A stretch of DNA of 7,124 bases from Gp6-AA40 sp046732795 (GTDB taxonomy: Bacteria; Acidobacteriota; Vicinamibacteria; Vicinamibacterales; UBA2999). Below are positions 1 to 6,488 of the stretch, piece by piece. The number at the start of each line of letters is the position of its first letter. Within the stretch, counting starts at the first letter, position 1. The notes under the pieces are model-generated. The model saw nothing but the letters and a program-made list of their open reading frames with translations, was not told where the DNA came from and ran no database searches. The stretch spans positions 1-7,124 of the forward strand of contig JBKPNV010000395.1 of the NCBI GenBank assembly GCA_046732795.1, written 5' to 3'. Made by a program: the position numbers and the translations under genes.

Positions 1-992
1 GGTTGCGGGCTCGTGATGGCCTTTCTCAGCGCCGCTGGCAGGTTGCCGTCATTGCACGTCAGCCCCGGAGCAGCGCCAGGCAGGCCCTGCCGCTCGATCC
101 AGCCGCAGCAGTAACGGCCGCATGACTCCGGTGGCTTGTACACGGATCGCAGCGTCTTCCGATATTCGGGGTAGAGGGTATGTGCGTACCCCATCGCCGC
201 CTCTTTCGGAATGTTGTAGGTGCGGACCATGTAGTCCTCTTCGGGATTCTGCCCGGGCAGATAATGCGGCACCTCGCCCGTATCTTCGAGCGGCGGGATC
301 TCGACGCCGACGTTGCACGTGTCGCGCAGAGGGCCCTGGCTGGCGCGCGGATCGAACTCCCACACGCGGCTCACGACGTGCGGCTCGGTCAGGTAGATCG
401 GGTCCTCCTGAATCGTCATGATCGTGAGCAGGTTCTCGCGTCGCGTGATGAAGACGGTGAAGGTGGACTGATCGCTGGCAGGAATACCAACGCCGCGCCT
501 GATCCAGGCGGTCTTGACATGAGTGGTGCGCGCGACGAGCGTGTCGCCCTCCCAATGTCCGGTCGTGAAGCCAGACGGCGAATGCCAGGCGTTGGCTGAC
601 GGGTGCGGACGTCCATCCATCCAGATTCGGACGTTGTCCCGCAGATAGTCTCCCCCCATCACCCAGGCCACCACGCGACCTGACGTGTCGACTTCACTCC
701 AGAAGCGGAGAGCGAGGGGCCGGTAAAGGCCGACCCATGGCGATTGCGCCAGGCACTGTCGCTCGATCATCGAAGGGAGGCTGGACGAGTAGCGCAGCGC
801 CTTGGCGCGCCCCTCGTCGCTCATCGGCATGCCGGTGAAGTCCCCCAGCGACGAACCCGGGCCACGCTCGATGTAGTCCTCGTACATGCGGATCGCGTAG
901 GTGCCGCTCAGCTCGACCTGCGCAAACGCCGGCGTGTTCACCACCCCGAGCAAACAGAATAGTGTCGCGATCCTCAGAATCTCGCATCGCAT
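1..992 (-). CDS. Exported protein of unknown function, partial (C-terminus beyond window); paralogue of the gene just upstream
   Basis: The frame is open from ATG at 992-990 to the left edge without a stop, giving 330 codons. The N-terminus is a Sec signal peptide: a hydrophobic stretch at residues 6-20 and an AFA-Q site at about residue 24. The mature protein starts with a VELSGTY strand and has C80, a WMDG turn (124-127), HWEGDTLV (146-153), then a segment through WIRR (163-166) and QEDPIYLTEP (195-204). This pattern matches a family of periplasmic proteins without known function that I recall from Acidobacteriota and Proteobacteria. The end is cysteine-rich (C291, C295, C296, C313). The start overlaps the previous gene by 19 bases and has only a weak GTGGGA ribosome-binding sequence, so translational coupling is likely. 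An overlapping ATG at 987-985 is in another frame. The gene is real because signal peptide, family motifs and operon overlap agree; its biochemical role is unknown. Confidence 0.86.
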   Translation of the reverse strand, partial: MRCEILRIATLFCLLGVVNTPAFAQVELSGTYAIRMYEDYIERGPGSSLGDFTGMPMSDEGRAKALRYSSSLPSMIERQCLAQSPWVGLYRPLALRFWSEVDTSGRVVAWVMGGDYLRDNVRIWMDGRPHPSANAWHSPSGFTTGHWEGDTLVARTTHVKTAWIRRGVGIPASDQSTFTVFITRRENLLTIMTIQEDPIYLTEPHVVSRVWEFDPRASQGPLRDTCNVGVEIPPLEDTGEVPHYLPGQNPEEDYMVRTYNIPKEAAMGYAHTLYPEYRKTLRSVYKPPESCGRYCCGWIERQGLPGAAPGLTCNDGNLPAALRKAITSPQ

Positions 993-1750
993 GGCGTTGG
1001 ATCCCACTTTGAGGTGTGTGTCTCGCGTTCGAGCTTGTAGTGGATTGCCGTTTGAAACGGCGCCTGCAGGTAAACCGGGTCATCGACGACGTTCGTGTTC
1101 ACGAGAAACGTGTCGCCATTCGGAAGCGAGTGGACGTCCCAGTGTTCGGTGAACACCGCGCGCTCGCTGTAAGGCACTCCGTTCTTGCGCAGGTATCCGG
1201 GACGGAGATTGCTCGTCACCGTCTTCAGTGAACCGAAGCGCTGCGCGCCTCGCCCCACACTGCCGCGCACGATCCACTGCGCCGAGGTCAGTCCCTGCCA
1301 ACTTCGAGGCCCTGGGCCTGCCGCGGCGAAGTGGAACAGGCGGGTCTGCATGCCGTAATCGGTTTCGAGCTTCAGCGTGTTGTCGTCCTGCCAGGAAATG
1401 CGCATGCGGATCGGCCCGCGCATAAGGCCCGGTGCACCGTAGGCCTTGCACTGTTCGCCCGCGGCTTCGTCCTTCGCGGGATCCCACGCCTCAGCCGCCT
1501 GTTGACCCTGAAGGTTCAGCGGGATGCTGACGATGTCGCCCTTTGGCGGAGTGATCATGCGCCACCGCCAGTCCTCCGAGATGATCGCGACCCACTGACC
1601 GGTGAGATCGATCGGCGCTTCGGCACGCGCGGATCGCGCGGTGCCGCGGCCGCCTTGCGTGCGGGCGGCAACGTCGACGGCCAGCATCGGCACGATGTAC
1701 GCCAGTGCGATCAACAGTGGATGGATGCGCACGGCGAAAGCGGACTTCAT
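974..1750 (-). CDS. Exported protein of unknown function, paralogue of the downstream gene
   Basis: A complete 258-residue protein. Residues 1-30 form a likely signal peptide with a hydrophobic core at about 11-25; the cleavage site near AVDVAA is not sharp. The mature part begins with LTGQW (49-53) and contains C101 in GEQCKAYG, RMRISW (115-120), SWQGL (150-154), LRPGYLRKNGVP (182-193) and a DDPVYLQAP strand (223-231). It ends near C254. These landmarks line up in order with LSGTY, C80, WIRR and EDPIYLTEP of the next gene, so the two are diverged tandem paralogues. The homologues I recall have no assigned function, and I see no catalytic motif. Its ATG (1750-1748) overlaps the TGA of the MBL-fold gene (1749-1747) as ATGA, which favours translation by terminating ribosomes. 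Its own TGA (976-974) lies inside the next gene. Start and reading frame are well supported; function is not. Confidence 0.9.
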   Translation of the reverse strand: MKSAFAVRIHPLLIALAYIVPMLAVDVAARTQGGRGTARSARAEAPIDLTGQWVAIISEDWRWRMITPPKGDIVSIPLNLQGQQAAEAWDPAKDEAAGEQCKAYGAPGLMRGPIRMRISWQDDNTLKLETDYGMQTRLFHFAAAGPGPRSWQGLTSAQWIVRGSVGRGAQRFGSLKTVTSNLRPGYLRKNGVPYSERAVFTEHWDVHSLPNGDTFLVNTNVVDDPVYLQAPFQTAIHYKLERETHTSKWDPTPCDARF

Positions 1751-2751
1751 TTCTTGCGACTCAACTCGTTGAACACGGCTGCAACGAACATGTCCGTCGT
1801 CCAGGTACCGTTGTCAGATCCGTACCTGACCTGATATCCCTTGGTAGGATTCGCGGCCTTCACCTGCTCGAGAGTCAGGCCCTTGTCGATCAAGTCCTGG
1901 ATCGTGTCCTTGATCACAGTCACCATGTCGCGATACTCGACTACCTCCGCGTAGTCGGAGACGTAGCCGTGGCCGGGCACCACAAGCGTCCGGCCAGATT
2001 TCAGGACGAGCGGCGCGCCCGGAATCACGAGTTCAGTGACCAGCCGGTTGAGCGCTTCGAGCTCGCCCTGAATGCCGCCGCCCTTTTGAGGATCGATGAC
2101 CGGGAATTGCCGCAAGTCGATGACGTCGCCGGTCGCAATGACATCGGCCTTTCTGAAGAGCACCATCACGTCGCTGTCCGAATGGGCGCCGGTCTGGCGG
2201 ATGACCTGCACGGCGTCATCGTTGACATACAGCGATCGATACCGGGACGTGAACGTGTCATTCGGCAGCATCCTGGTCGGAAAGGGCGCTTCGGCCCCGT
2301 TCGCACCGAGCGCGCTCAAGCGCCGGAGGACGTTCTCGTGGGCCAGCACCGTTGCGTGATTGCCGTCGCCGAAGGGGTCCGGGCTCAGCCCGATTCCCGC
2401 GCCACCGACGATCGCGTTGCCGCCGACATGATCCAGCTCGGCGCTTGTATTCACGATCAACCTGATCGGTTGCGGTGAGATCACCTTGATTGCCTCGAGG
2501 AGGGAGTGGGCCATATCGGTCGACCCGCTATCGATCACGACGAGCCCGTCGTCTCCGACGTGAACGGTGACATTGCCGCCGGCACCGAAGATTACGTACA
2601 CGTTCGGCCGGATCTGAATCGATTCGAGGCCGGCTGTCCTGCTGGACGGATGCTGCTGGGCAAAGAGCCGGGGACCCGCGCACGTACAGCCCAAGGCGAG
2701 CATGAGGGCAAGGAGCCTTGCGTTGCGCCAGACGCCCGCCTTCCAGATCAT
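1747..2751 (-). CDS. Exported metallo-beta-lactamase-fold protein with altered metal motif
   Basis: A 334-residue MBL-fold metallo-hydrolase homologue, probably periplasmic. Residues 1-31 look like a signal peptide with a hydrophobic core at 13-21 and likely cleavage at LFA-QQ. C22 follows ALG, a poor lipobox, so a lipoprotein is possible but less likely. Fold landmarks run in order: DDGLVVIDSG (67-76), NTSAELDHVGGN (101-112), GAHSDSD (188-194), ATGDVI (206-211) and VVPGHG (257-262). Family ligands H190, D209 and H261 are present, as are D107 and H108. The first two histidines of the usual HxHxDH are S103 and E105, which removes most of zinc site 1 while leaving site 2. The protein may bind one metal, use Glu as ligand, or have a non-lactamase activity; antibiotic resistance should not be inferred. 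It is the first gene of a coupled three-gene operon and is divergent from the receptor gene. No convincing Shine-Dalgarno precedes the ATG. Confidence 0.93.
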   Translation of the reverse strand: MIWKAGVWRNARLLALMLALGCTCAGPRLFAQQHPSSRTAGLESIQIRPNVYVIFGAGGNVTVHVGDDGLVVIDSGSTDMAHSLLEAIKVISPQPIRLIVNTSAELDHVGGNAIVGGAGIGLSPDPFGDGNHATVLAHENVLRRLSALGANGAEAPFPTRMLPNDTFTSRYRSLYVNDDAVQVIRQTGAHSDSDVMVLFRKADVIATGDVIDLRQFPVIDPQKGGGIQGELEALNRLVTELVIPGAPLVLKSGRTLVVPGHGYVSDYAEVVEYRDMVTVIKDTIQDLIDKGLTLEQVKAANPTKGYQVRYGSDNGTWTTDMFVAAVFNELSRKK

Positions 2752-2761
2752 GGTGACGAAC

Positions 2762-2770
2762 CGTATACCA
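2762..2770 (-). promoter_or_regulatory. Possible extended -10 element for the MBL operon
   Basis: Read on the minus strand, TGGTATACG resembles an extended -10 (TGn followed by TATACG, four of six consensus bases). It ends 10 bases before the ATG at 2751. Transcription would then begin only a few bases before the start codon, which would fit the absence of a Shine-Dalgarno sequence and a nearly leaderless message. I see no good -35 box at the right spacing, so this is weak. Confidence 0.2.
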
Positions 2771-2936
2771 CAGTGAACCGGCAGCGGCCAGATGTCATGC
2801 CAAGCGTCCGTCTATCTCGAGCGGGTGTAGGATCTCGCCGGCGACCGCGGAGACGGCAGTCGTTACCGAACCGGGTCGTCGACTAAGCAGGACACGGGTA
2901 TCAATCGTTCGCTTCCTTGGGTCACGTCCACGCGGC

Positions 2937-2943
2937 GAGGAGG
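2937..2943 (+). promoter_or_regulatory. Strong Shine-Dalgarno for the receptor gene
   Basis: GAGGAGG lies six bases before the ATG at 2950-2952, close to ideal complementarity and spacing. It fixes the start of the receptor gene and predicts efficient translation. It contrasts with the weak or absent sites in the minus-strand operon. Confidence 0.85.
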
Positions 2944-2949
2944 CCTTGA

Positions 2950-5900
2950 ATGAACCGCATTCTGCGTCTGCTGCTCACCCTCGAGGTCGTTTTCGCGCTG
3001 GGCACTCCTCACGCGGCCGCCCAGACCACCGCACAAATCAACGGCACCGTCGTCGACGAAAGCGGCGCAGCGCTGCCGGGCGTCACGGTCACGGCGCTCC
3101 AGACCGACACCGGTTTCCGCCGCGACTCGGTGACCGACGTCACCGGTTCGTACACGCTGACTAACCTGCCGATTGGTCCTTATCGCCTCGAAGCGACGCT
3201 CACAGGGTTTCGCACCTACGTGCAGACCGGAATCGTGCTGCAGGTGAACAGCAATCCAGTGATTCCGCTCAAGCTGCAGCTGGGCGCGCTCGAGGAAACG
3301 GTTTCCGTAGAAGCCGCCGCCCCGCTCGTCGAGACGCGCAATCCGGCGATCGGGGCAGTGATCGACAACGAAGCGGTCGAAGCATTGCCCCTCGAGGGAC
3401 GCAACGTGGCGTCGCTCGTCGTGCTCGCCGGCGGTGCGGTCGACACCGGCAACCCGTCGAGCCGCAGCCTCACGCAGAGTCGCGGTATCGCCGTCGCGGG
3501 TGGTCAGCAATTTGGCGTGCAGTACCTCCTCGACGGAGCCATGCACAACAACTGGTACGACGGCGTCAATCTGCCGCTGCCGTTTCCCGACGCGATGCAG
3601 GAGTTCCGCGTGGAGACGAGCTCGCAGAACGCTCAGAACGGCGTCAAGGCTGGAGGCACTGTCAGTGTCGCGACCAAGGCCGGAACCAACCTGTTCCACG
3701 GCGACGTGTTCGAGTTCGCCCGCCACCATCGCTTCAACGCGAAGGCGCCGTTCGCGGCTATCAATCCAACCACAGGCGAGCGCGCGAGCGACGGTCTGGT
3801 GCGAAACCAGTACGGTGGCGTGCTCGGCGGACCGATCGTGCAGGACAAGATCTTCTTCTTCGGCGCGTATCAGGGCACGCGGACGACGCAAACACCGGCC
3901 GACATCATCACCTTCATTCCAACCGCGGCGATGATGAACGGCGACTTCACGACTGTCGCCTCGGCCCAGTGCCGCGCGCAGGGGAATCTCACGCTGCCAC
4001 CGGCACTCGGTTTCGTGAACAACCGAATCAACCCCGCGCTGTTCAGTCCAGCAGCCGTGAAGATTTCCGCCATGTTGCCAGCGACCAGCGATCCGTGCGG
4101 GCAGATCGCATATTCACGTCCGACGAAGCCCACCGAAGACATGCCGCTCGGTCGCCTCGACTGGCAGCTCAACCCGAATCACTCGCTGTTCGCTCGTTAC
4201 ATGCTGTCGAAGGTGTTCTGGGATCCGTCTTTCGAGAACGCCGGCGGAAACATTCTGGCGGCGACGCTCGGTGGACGGGACAACACCGTGCACTCGCTGG
4301 CTATCGGCGACTCGATGGTGCTGAGCAATGCCATGGTCAACAACATCAGGTTTTCCGTCAGTCGAACGAGCGTCATCCGAACGCACTCGGATCTGTTCGG
4401 GCCCGAGGATGTCGGCGTGAACATGTTCACCTACATTCCCGAGTACATGAATCTCACGATCACGGGTGCGTTCTCGATCAATACCGGGACTGAGACGTTC
4501 TCGTACTACAAGCCGAACACCTATTCCATATCCGACGACCTGACGATGGTGCGCGGCAATCACCAGTTCGGGTTCGGCGGCGCCTTCGCCATGTCGGATT
4601 GGCAGACGGAGTCGAACGTTCGCTCCATGGGGCCGATGTCGTTCAGTGGCGGCGTCAGCGGACTGCCGCTCGCCGATTTTCTCCTCGGGCGCGTGTTCGA
4701 GTTCCGGGAGGCGACGCCGTTTCGGCAGAACATCAAGCAGCCCTATTTCGCACTCTACGCCCAGGATACTTGGCGCATGTCGCCGAACATCACGCTCAAC
4801 TACGGCGTGCGGTGGGAACCATGGTTTCCACAGGACAGCGTGGACAAGGCGGTTTACACCTTTGACGTCGATCGGATGTGGAACGACGTCCGCAGCACCG
4901 TATATCCGCAGGCCCCAGCCGGCCTCTACTATCCGGGCGATCCCGGATTTCCCGGTAACTCCGGCATGAACATCGTCTGGTCGAACATCGCGCCGCGAGT
5001 GGGCGTGTCGTGGGATCCGAATGGAGACGGGAGGACGTCCATTCGCGCAGGGTACGGGTTGACGGGCGACTTCGTGACCGGTCAGTTCTTCTTCGATTCG
5101 CGCTCGGCGCCGCCATTCGGGCTGGAACAGCGCCTGACCAATACGCGGCTCGATGATCCGTGGGGTGCAGTTGGCCGCACTAATCCCTATCCGGTTCCTC
5201 TTGGTGGAGACGATTACCCCTATAGCGCCGCTCTCTACTCGCTCTTCATCTCGATGCCGACGGACATCAAGACCACGCGCAACCACGCGTGGAACGTGGG
5301 ATATCAGCGTCAGGTAGGTGACACCATGGCGTTTGCCGCGACCTACACTGGCAACCGGCTGGTCAACATGTGGGGCGTCGTGGACGGGAATCCCGGCGTG
5401 ATCCCGCCGGGTGCAACGGCCACGGGGCCGTGCACGCTTCGATTGCCGACAGGCGGGACGCAGGCATTCGCGAACTGCTCGACCGCGCCGCTTGATCTCC
5501 GCCGGGAGTTGAGCCAAGTGAATCCACCGGTTGGCCAGTACTACGGCTACCTCGATTGGATCACCGACGCGGGTTGGCAGAACTACCACGGTCTGCTGTT
5601 CTCGATTCAGAAGCGCTCCGCTGGCGGGGTCACGACGAACGCCAACTACACCATTTCGACATGTGAAGGACTCATCAGCCAGGGTCAGGCGCCGCTCAAC
5701 GTCGCGACCGGTTACATGATTCCGGTCTCGCTGATCAACCCGCCATCGGATGCCGAACGCGATGCCATTTTCGAATCAGACAAGGGGCGTTGCGGCACAT
5801 GGCGAAAGCACATTTTCAATCTCAGCGCGAGTGTCGAGACGCCGCGGTTCGAGAACGCGACTGCGCGCGCGCTAGGATCGGGCTGGCGGCTGTCAGGCAT

Positions 5901-6318
5901 CTACCGCGCAAATTCGGGAGCTCCGTTGACAGTGTTCACCGGAACCGACAGGGCGCTTTCCGGCATCCAGGCGACGACGCAGCGGGCAGATCAGGTGCTC
6001 GACAACCCGTACGGCGATAAGACGCCCAATGCCTGGCTCAACCCGTTGGCATTTGCTCAGCCGGTACTGGGCACGTATGGCAACTCGATACGGAATGCCT
6101 ACGACGGTCCGGCGCGTCACGTCGTCGATCTGTCGCTGGTGCGCTCGTTCCGGTTCGCCAACAGTCAACGCCTCGAGGCGCGGGTCGAAGCGTTCAATGC
6201 ATTCAATTGGTTCCTGCTCGACAACCCGAACACGACGCTGTCGGCCGCGACGTTCGGGCGCATCACCTCGTCTGGCGATCCGCGCATCATGCAGTTCGCG
6301 GTGAAGTACGACTTTTAG
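2950..6318 (+). CDS. TonB-dependent outer-membrane receptor, Oar-like, with carboxypeptidase-regulatory-like N-terminal domain
   Basis: A complete 1122-residue outer-membrane protein. Residues 1-25 are a signal peptide ending AAAQ. Residues 28-113 form a carboxypeptidase-regulatory-like Ig-type domain (INGTVVDESGAALPGV, then GSYTLTNLPIGPYRLE). The plug spans about 126-245, with LPLEGRN (147-152), YLLDGA (192-197) and GGTVSVATKAGTN (235-247). The rest is the beta-barrel, with KIFFFGAYQ at the entry and a C-terminal MQFAVKYDF whose last residue is Phe, as expected for BAM-dependent insertion. Length and order match Oar-like receptors, which are numerous in Acidobacteriota. Import of a large or scarce nutrient is likely, but the substrate is unknown, and related Oar proteins have also been tied to protein secretion. 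No clear TonB box is visible. Six cysteines (341, 383, 828, 843, 905, 948) occur as three nearby pairs. The gene is divergent from the MBL operon and convergent with the propeller gene. The start is fixed by a GAGGAGG site. Confidence 0.95.
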   Translation: MNRILRLLLTLEVVFALGTPHAAAQTTAQINGTVVDESGAALPGVTVTALQTDTGFRRDSVTDVTGSYTLTNLPIGPYRLEATLTGFRTYVQTGIVLQVNSNPVIPLKLQLGALEETVSVEAAAPLVETRNPAIGAVIDNEAVEALPLEGRNVASLVVLAGGAVDTGNPSSRSLTQSRGIAVAGGQQFGVQYLLDGAMHNNWYDGVNLPLPFPDAMQEFRVETSSQNAQNGVKAGGTVSVATKAGTNLFHGDVFEFARHHRFNAKAPFAAINPTTGERASDGLVRNQYGGVLGGPIVQDKIFFFGAYQGTRTTQTPADIITFIPTAAMMNGDFTTVASAQCRAQGNLTLPPALGFVNNRINPALFSPAAVKISAMLPATSDPCGQIAYSRPTKPTEDMPLGRLDWQLNPNHSLFARYMLSKVFWDPSFENAGGNILAATLGGRDNTVHSLAIGDSMVLSNAMVNNIRFSVSRTSVIRTHSDLFGPEDVGVNMFTYIPEYMNLTITGAFSINTGTETFSYYKPNTYSISDDLTMVRGNHQFGFGGAFAMSDWQTESNVRSMGPMSFSGGVSGLPLADFLLGRVFEFREATPFRQNIKQPYFALYAQDTWRMSPNITLNYGVRWEPWFPQDSVDKAVYTFDVDRMWNDVRSTVYPQAPAGLYYPGDPGFPGNSGMNIVWSNIAPRVGVSWDPNGDGRTSIRAGYGLTGDFVTGQFFFDSRSAPPFGLEQRLTNTRLDDPWGAVGRTNPYPVPLGGDDYPYSAALYSLFISMPTDIKTTRNHAWNVGYQRQVGDTMAFAATYTGNRLVNMWGVVDGNPGVIPPGATATGPCTLRLPTGGTQAFANCSTAPLDLRRELSQVNPPVGQYYGYLDWITDAGWQNYHGLLFSIQKRSAGGVTTNANYTISTCEGLISQGQAPLNVATGYMIPVSLINPPSDAERDAIFESDKGRCGTWRKHIFNLSASVETPRFENATARALGSGWRLSGIYRANSGAPLTVFTGTDRALSGIQATTQRADQVLDNPYGDKTPNAWLNPLAFAQPVLGTYGNSIRNAYDGPARHVVDLSLVRSFRFANSQRLEARVEAFNAFNWFLLDNPNTTLSAATFGRITSSGDPRIMQFAVKYDF

Positions 6319-6328
6319 CAGCTGATAA

Positions 6329-6344
6329 CACGAAGCCACGAAGC
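6329..6344. repeat. Tandem octamer CACGAAGC x2
   Basis: Two perfect adjacent copies of CACGAAGC lie 10 bases after the receptor stop codon. Similar CACGAAG runs are, from memory, common in spacer DNA of several environmental bacteria. No function is evident. It marks the beginning of a non-coding gap (6319-6488) that is less GC-rich than the genes around it. Confidence 0.6.
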
Positions 6345-6360
6345 ATCGCCACGCTGTGAT

Positions 6361-6379
6361 GATTCCGACGAAAGGAATC
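6361..6379. repeat. Small inverted repeat (6-bp stem, 7-base loop)
   Basis: GATTCC (6361-6366) and GGAATC (6374-6379) are perfect inverted copies around a loop of gacgaaa. The hairpin lies 42 bases after the receptor stop. It lacks a T-run on either side and the stem is short, so it is at best a weak pause or end-protecting structure. Confidence 0.4.
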
Positions 6380-6407
6380 CCAACCAGTCAGCAATCAGGC
6401 CATCAAC

Positions 6408-6446
6408 AATCACCAACGAATCACAAATCAGAGATCACGAATCATC
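6408..6446. repeat. Degenerate heptamer tandem repeat, consensus AATCANN
   Basis: Four consecutive seven-base units run from 6419: AATCACA, AATCAGA, GATCACG, AATCATC. A fifth unit, AATCACC, lies at 6408 after a four-base slip, and another AATCA occurs at 6393. The A/T content is far above that of the flanking genes. It looks like low-complexity spacer DNA rather than a binding-site array, though an iteron-like role cannot be excluded from sequence alone. Confidence 0.6.
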
Positions 6447-6456
6447 AATGGCTCAC

Positions 6457-6478
6457 GTGTCCGGCTGAAGCCGGACAC
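6457..6478. repeat. REP-like palindrome, possible bidirectional terminator
   Basis: GTGTCCGGCT (6457-6466) and AGCCGGACAC (6469-6478) are perfect inverted copies, a 10-bp stem that folds with a TGAA-type tetraloop if the closing T-A pair opens. It lies between two convergent genes, 10 bases after the stop of the propeller gene and 138 after that of the receptor. No U-tract follows on either strand, so it is not a standard intrinsic terminator, but the stable stem could block transcription or protect both mRNA 3' ends. From memory, this core followed by ACTACG is a widely dispersed intergenic repeat in Vicinamibacteria-like genomes; only one copy is seen in this window. Confidence 0.7.
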
Positions 6479-6488
6479 TACGTACGAA

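Larger units (their letters stand above)
2752..2949. promoter_or_regulatory. Divergent intergenic region between the MBL operon and the receptor gene
   Basis: These 198 bases separate two genes read in opposite directions, so promoters for both should lie here. I find no pair of boxes that convincingly matches a sigma-70 promoter for the receptor. A perfect 10-bp palindrome, TCGCCGGCGA, lies at 2835-2844 near the middle and could be an operator half, but in GC-rich DNA such a palindrome can occur by chance. No gene or RNA is recognisable here. Confidence 0.5.

Noticed and set aside
49..1083. Several minus-strand and plus-strand open frames in the left kilobase (49-555, 694-1083, 180-599)
   Set aside because: They are out-of-frame readings of the real minus-strand gene 992-<1, which has a signal peptide and family motifs and simply lacks a stop inside the window.
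1705..2478. Plus-strand open frame of 257 codons opposite the MBL-fold gene
   Set aside because: It is complementary to conserved MBL motifs; the opposite strand has signal peptide, fold motifs and operon overlap.
1747..2751. Beta-lactam resistance gene
   Set aside because: The MBL fold is shared by many hydrolases, the HxHxDH histidines are missing, and the context is an unknown exported operon rather than a resistance locus.
2863..3891. Open frame of 342 codons on the minus strand, antisense to the receptor start
   Set aside because: It covers the signal peptide, regulatory-like domain and plug of the receptor, has shadow-type composition and shows no family motif.
4114..5589. Long open frame (491 codons) on the minus strand inside the receptor gene
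   Set aside because: It is antisense to well-supported barrel sequence, is rich in Arg/His/Val as expected from reverse reading of GC-biased codons, and shows no recognisable domain or signal.
6408..6446. CRISPR or iteron-type origin
   Set aside because: The units are seven bases and degenerate, with no spacers, no cas genes, no DnaA boxes and no replication gene nearby.
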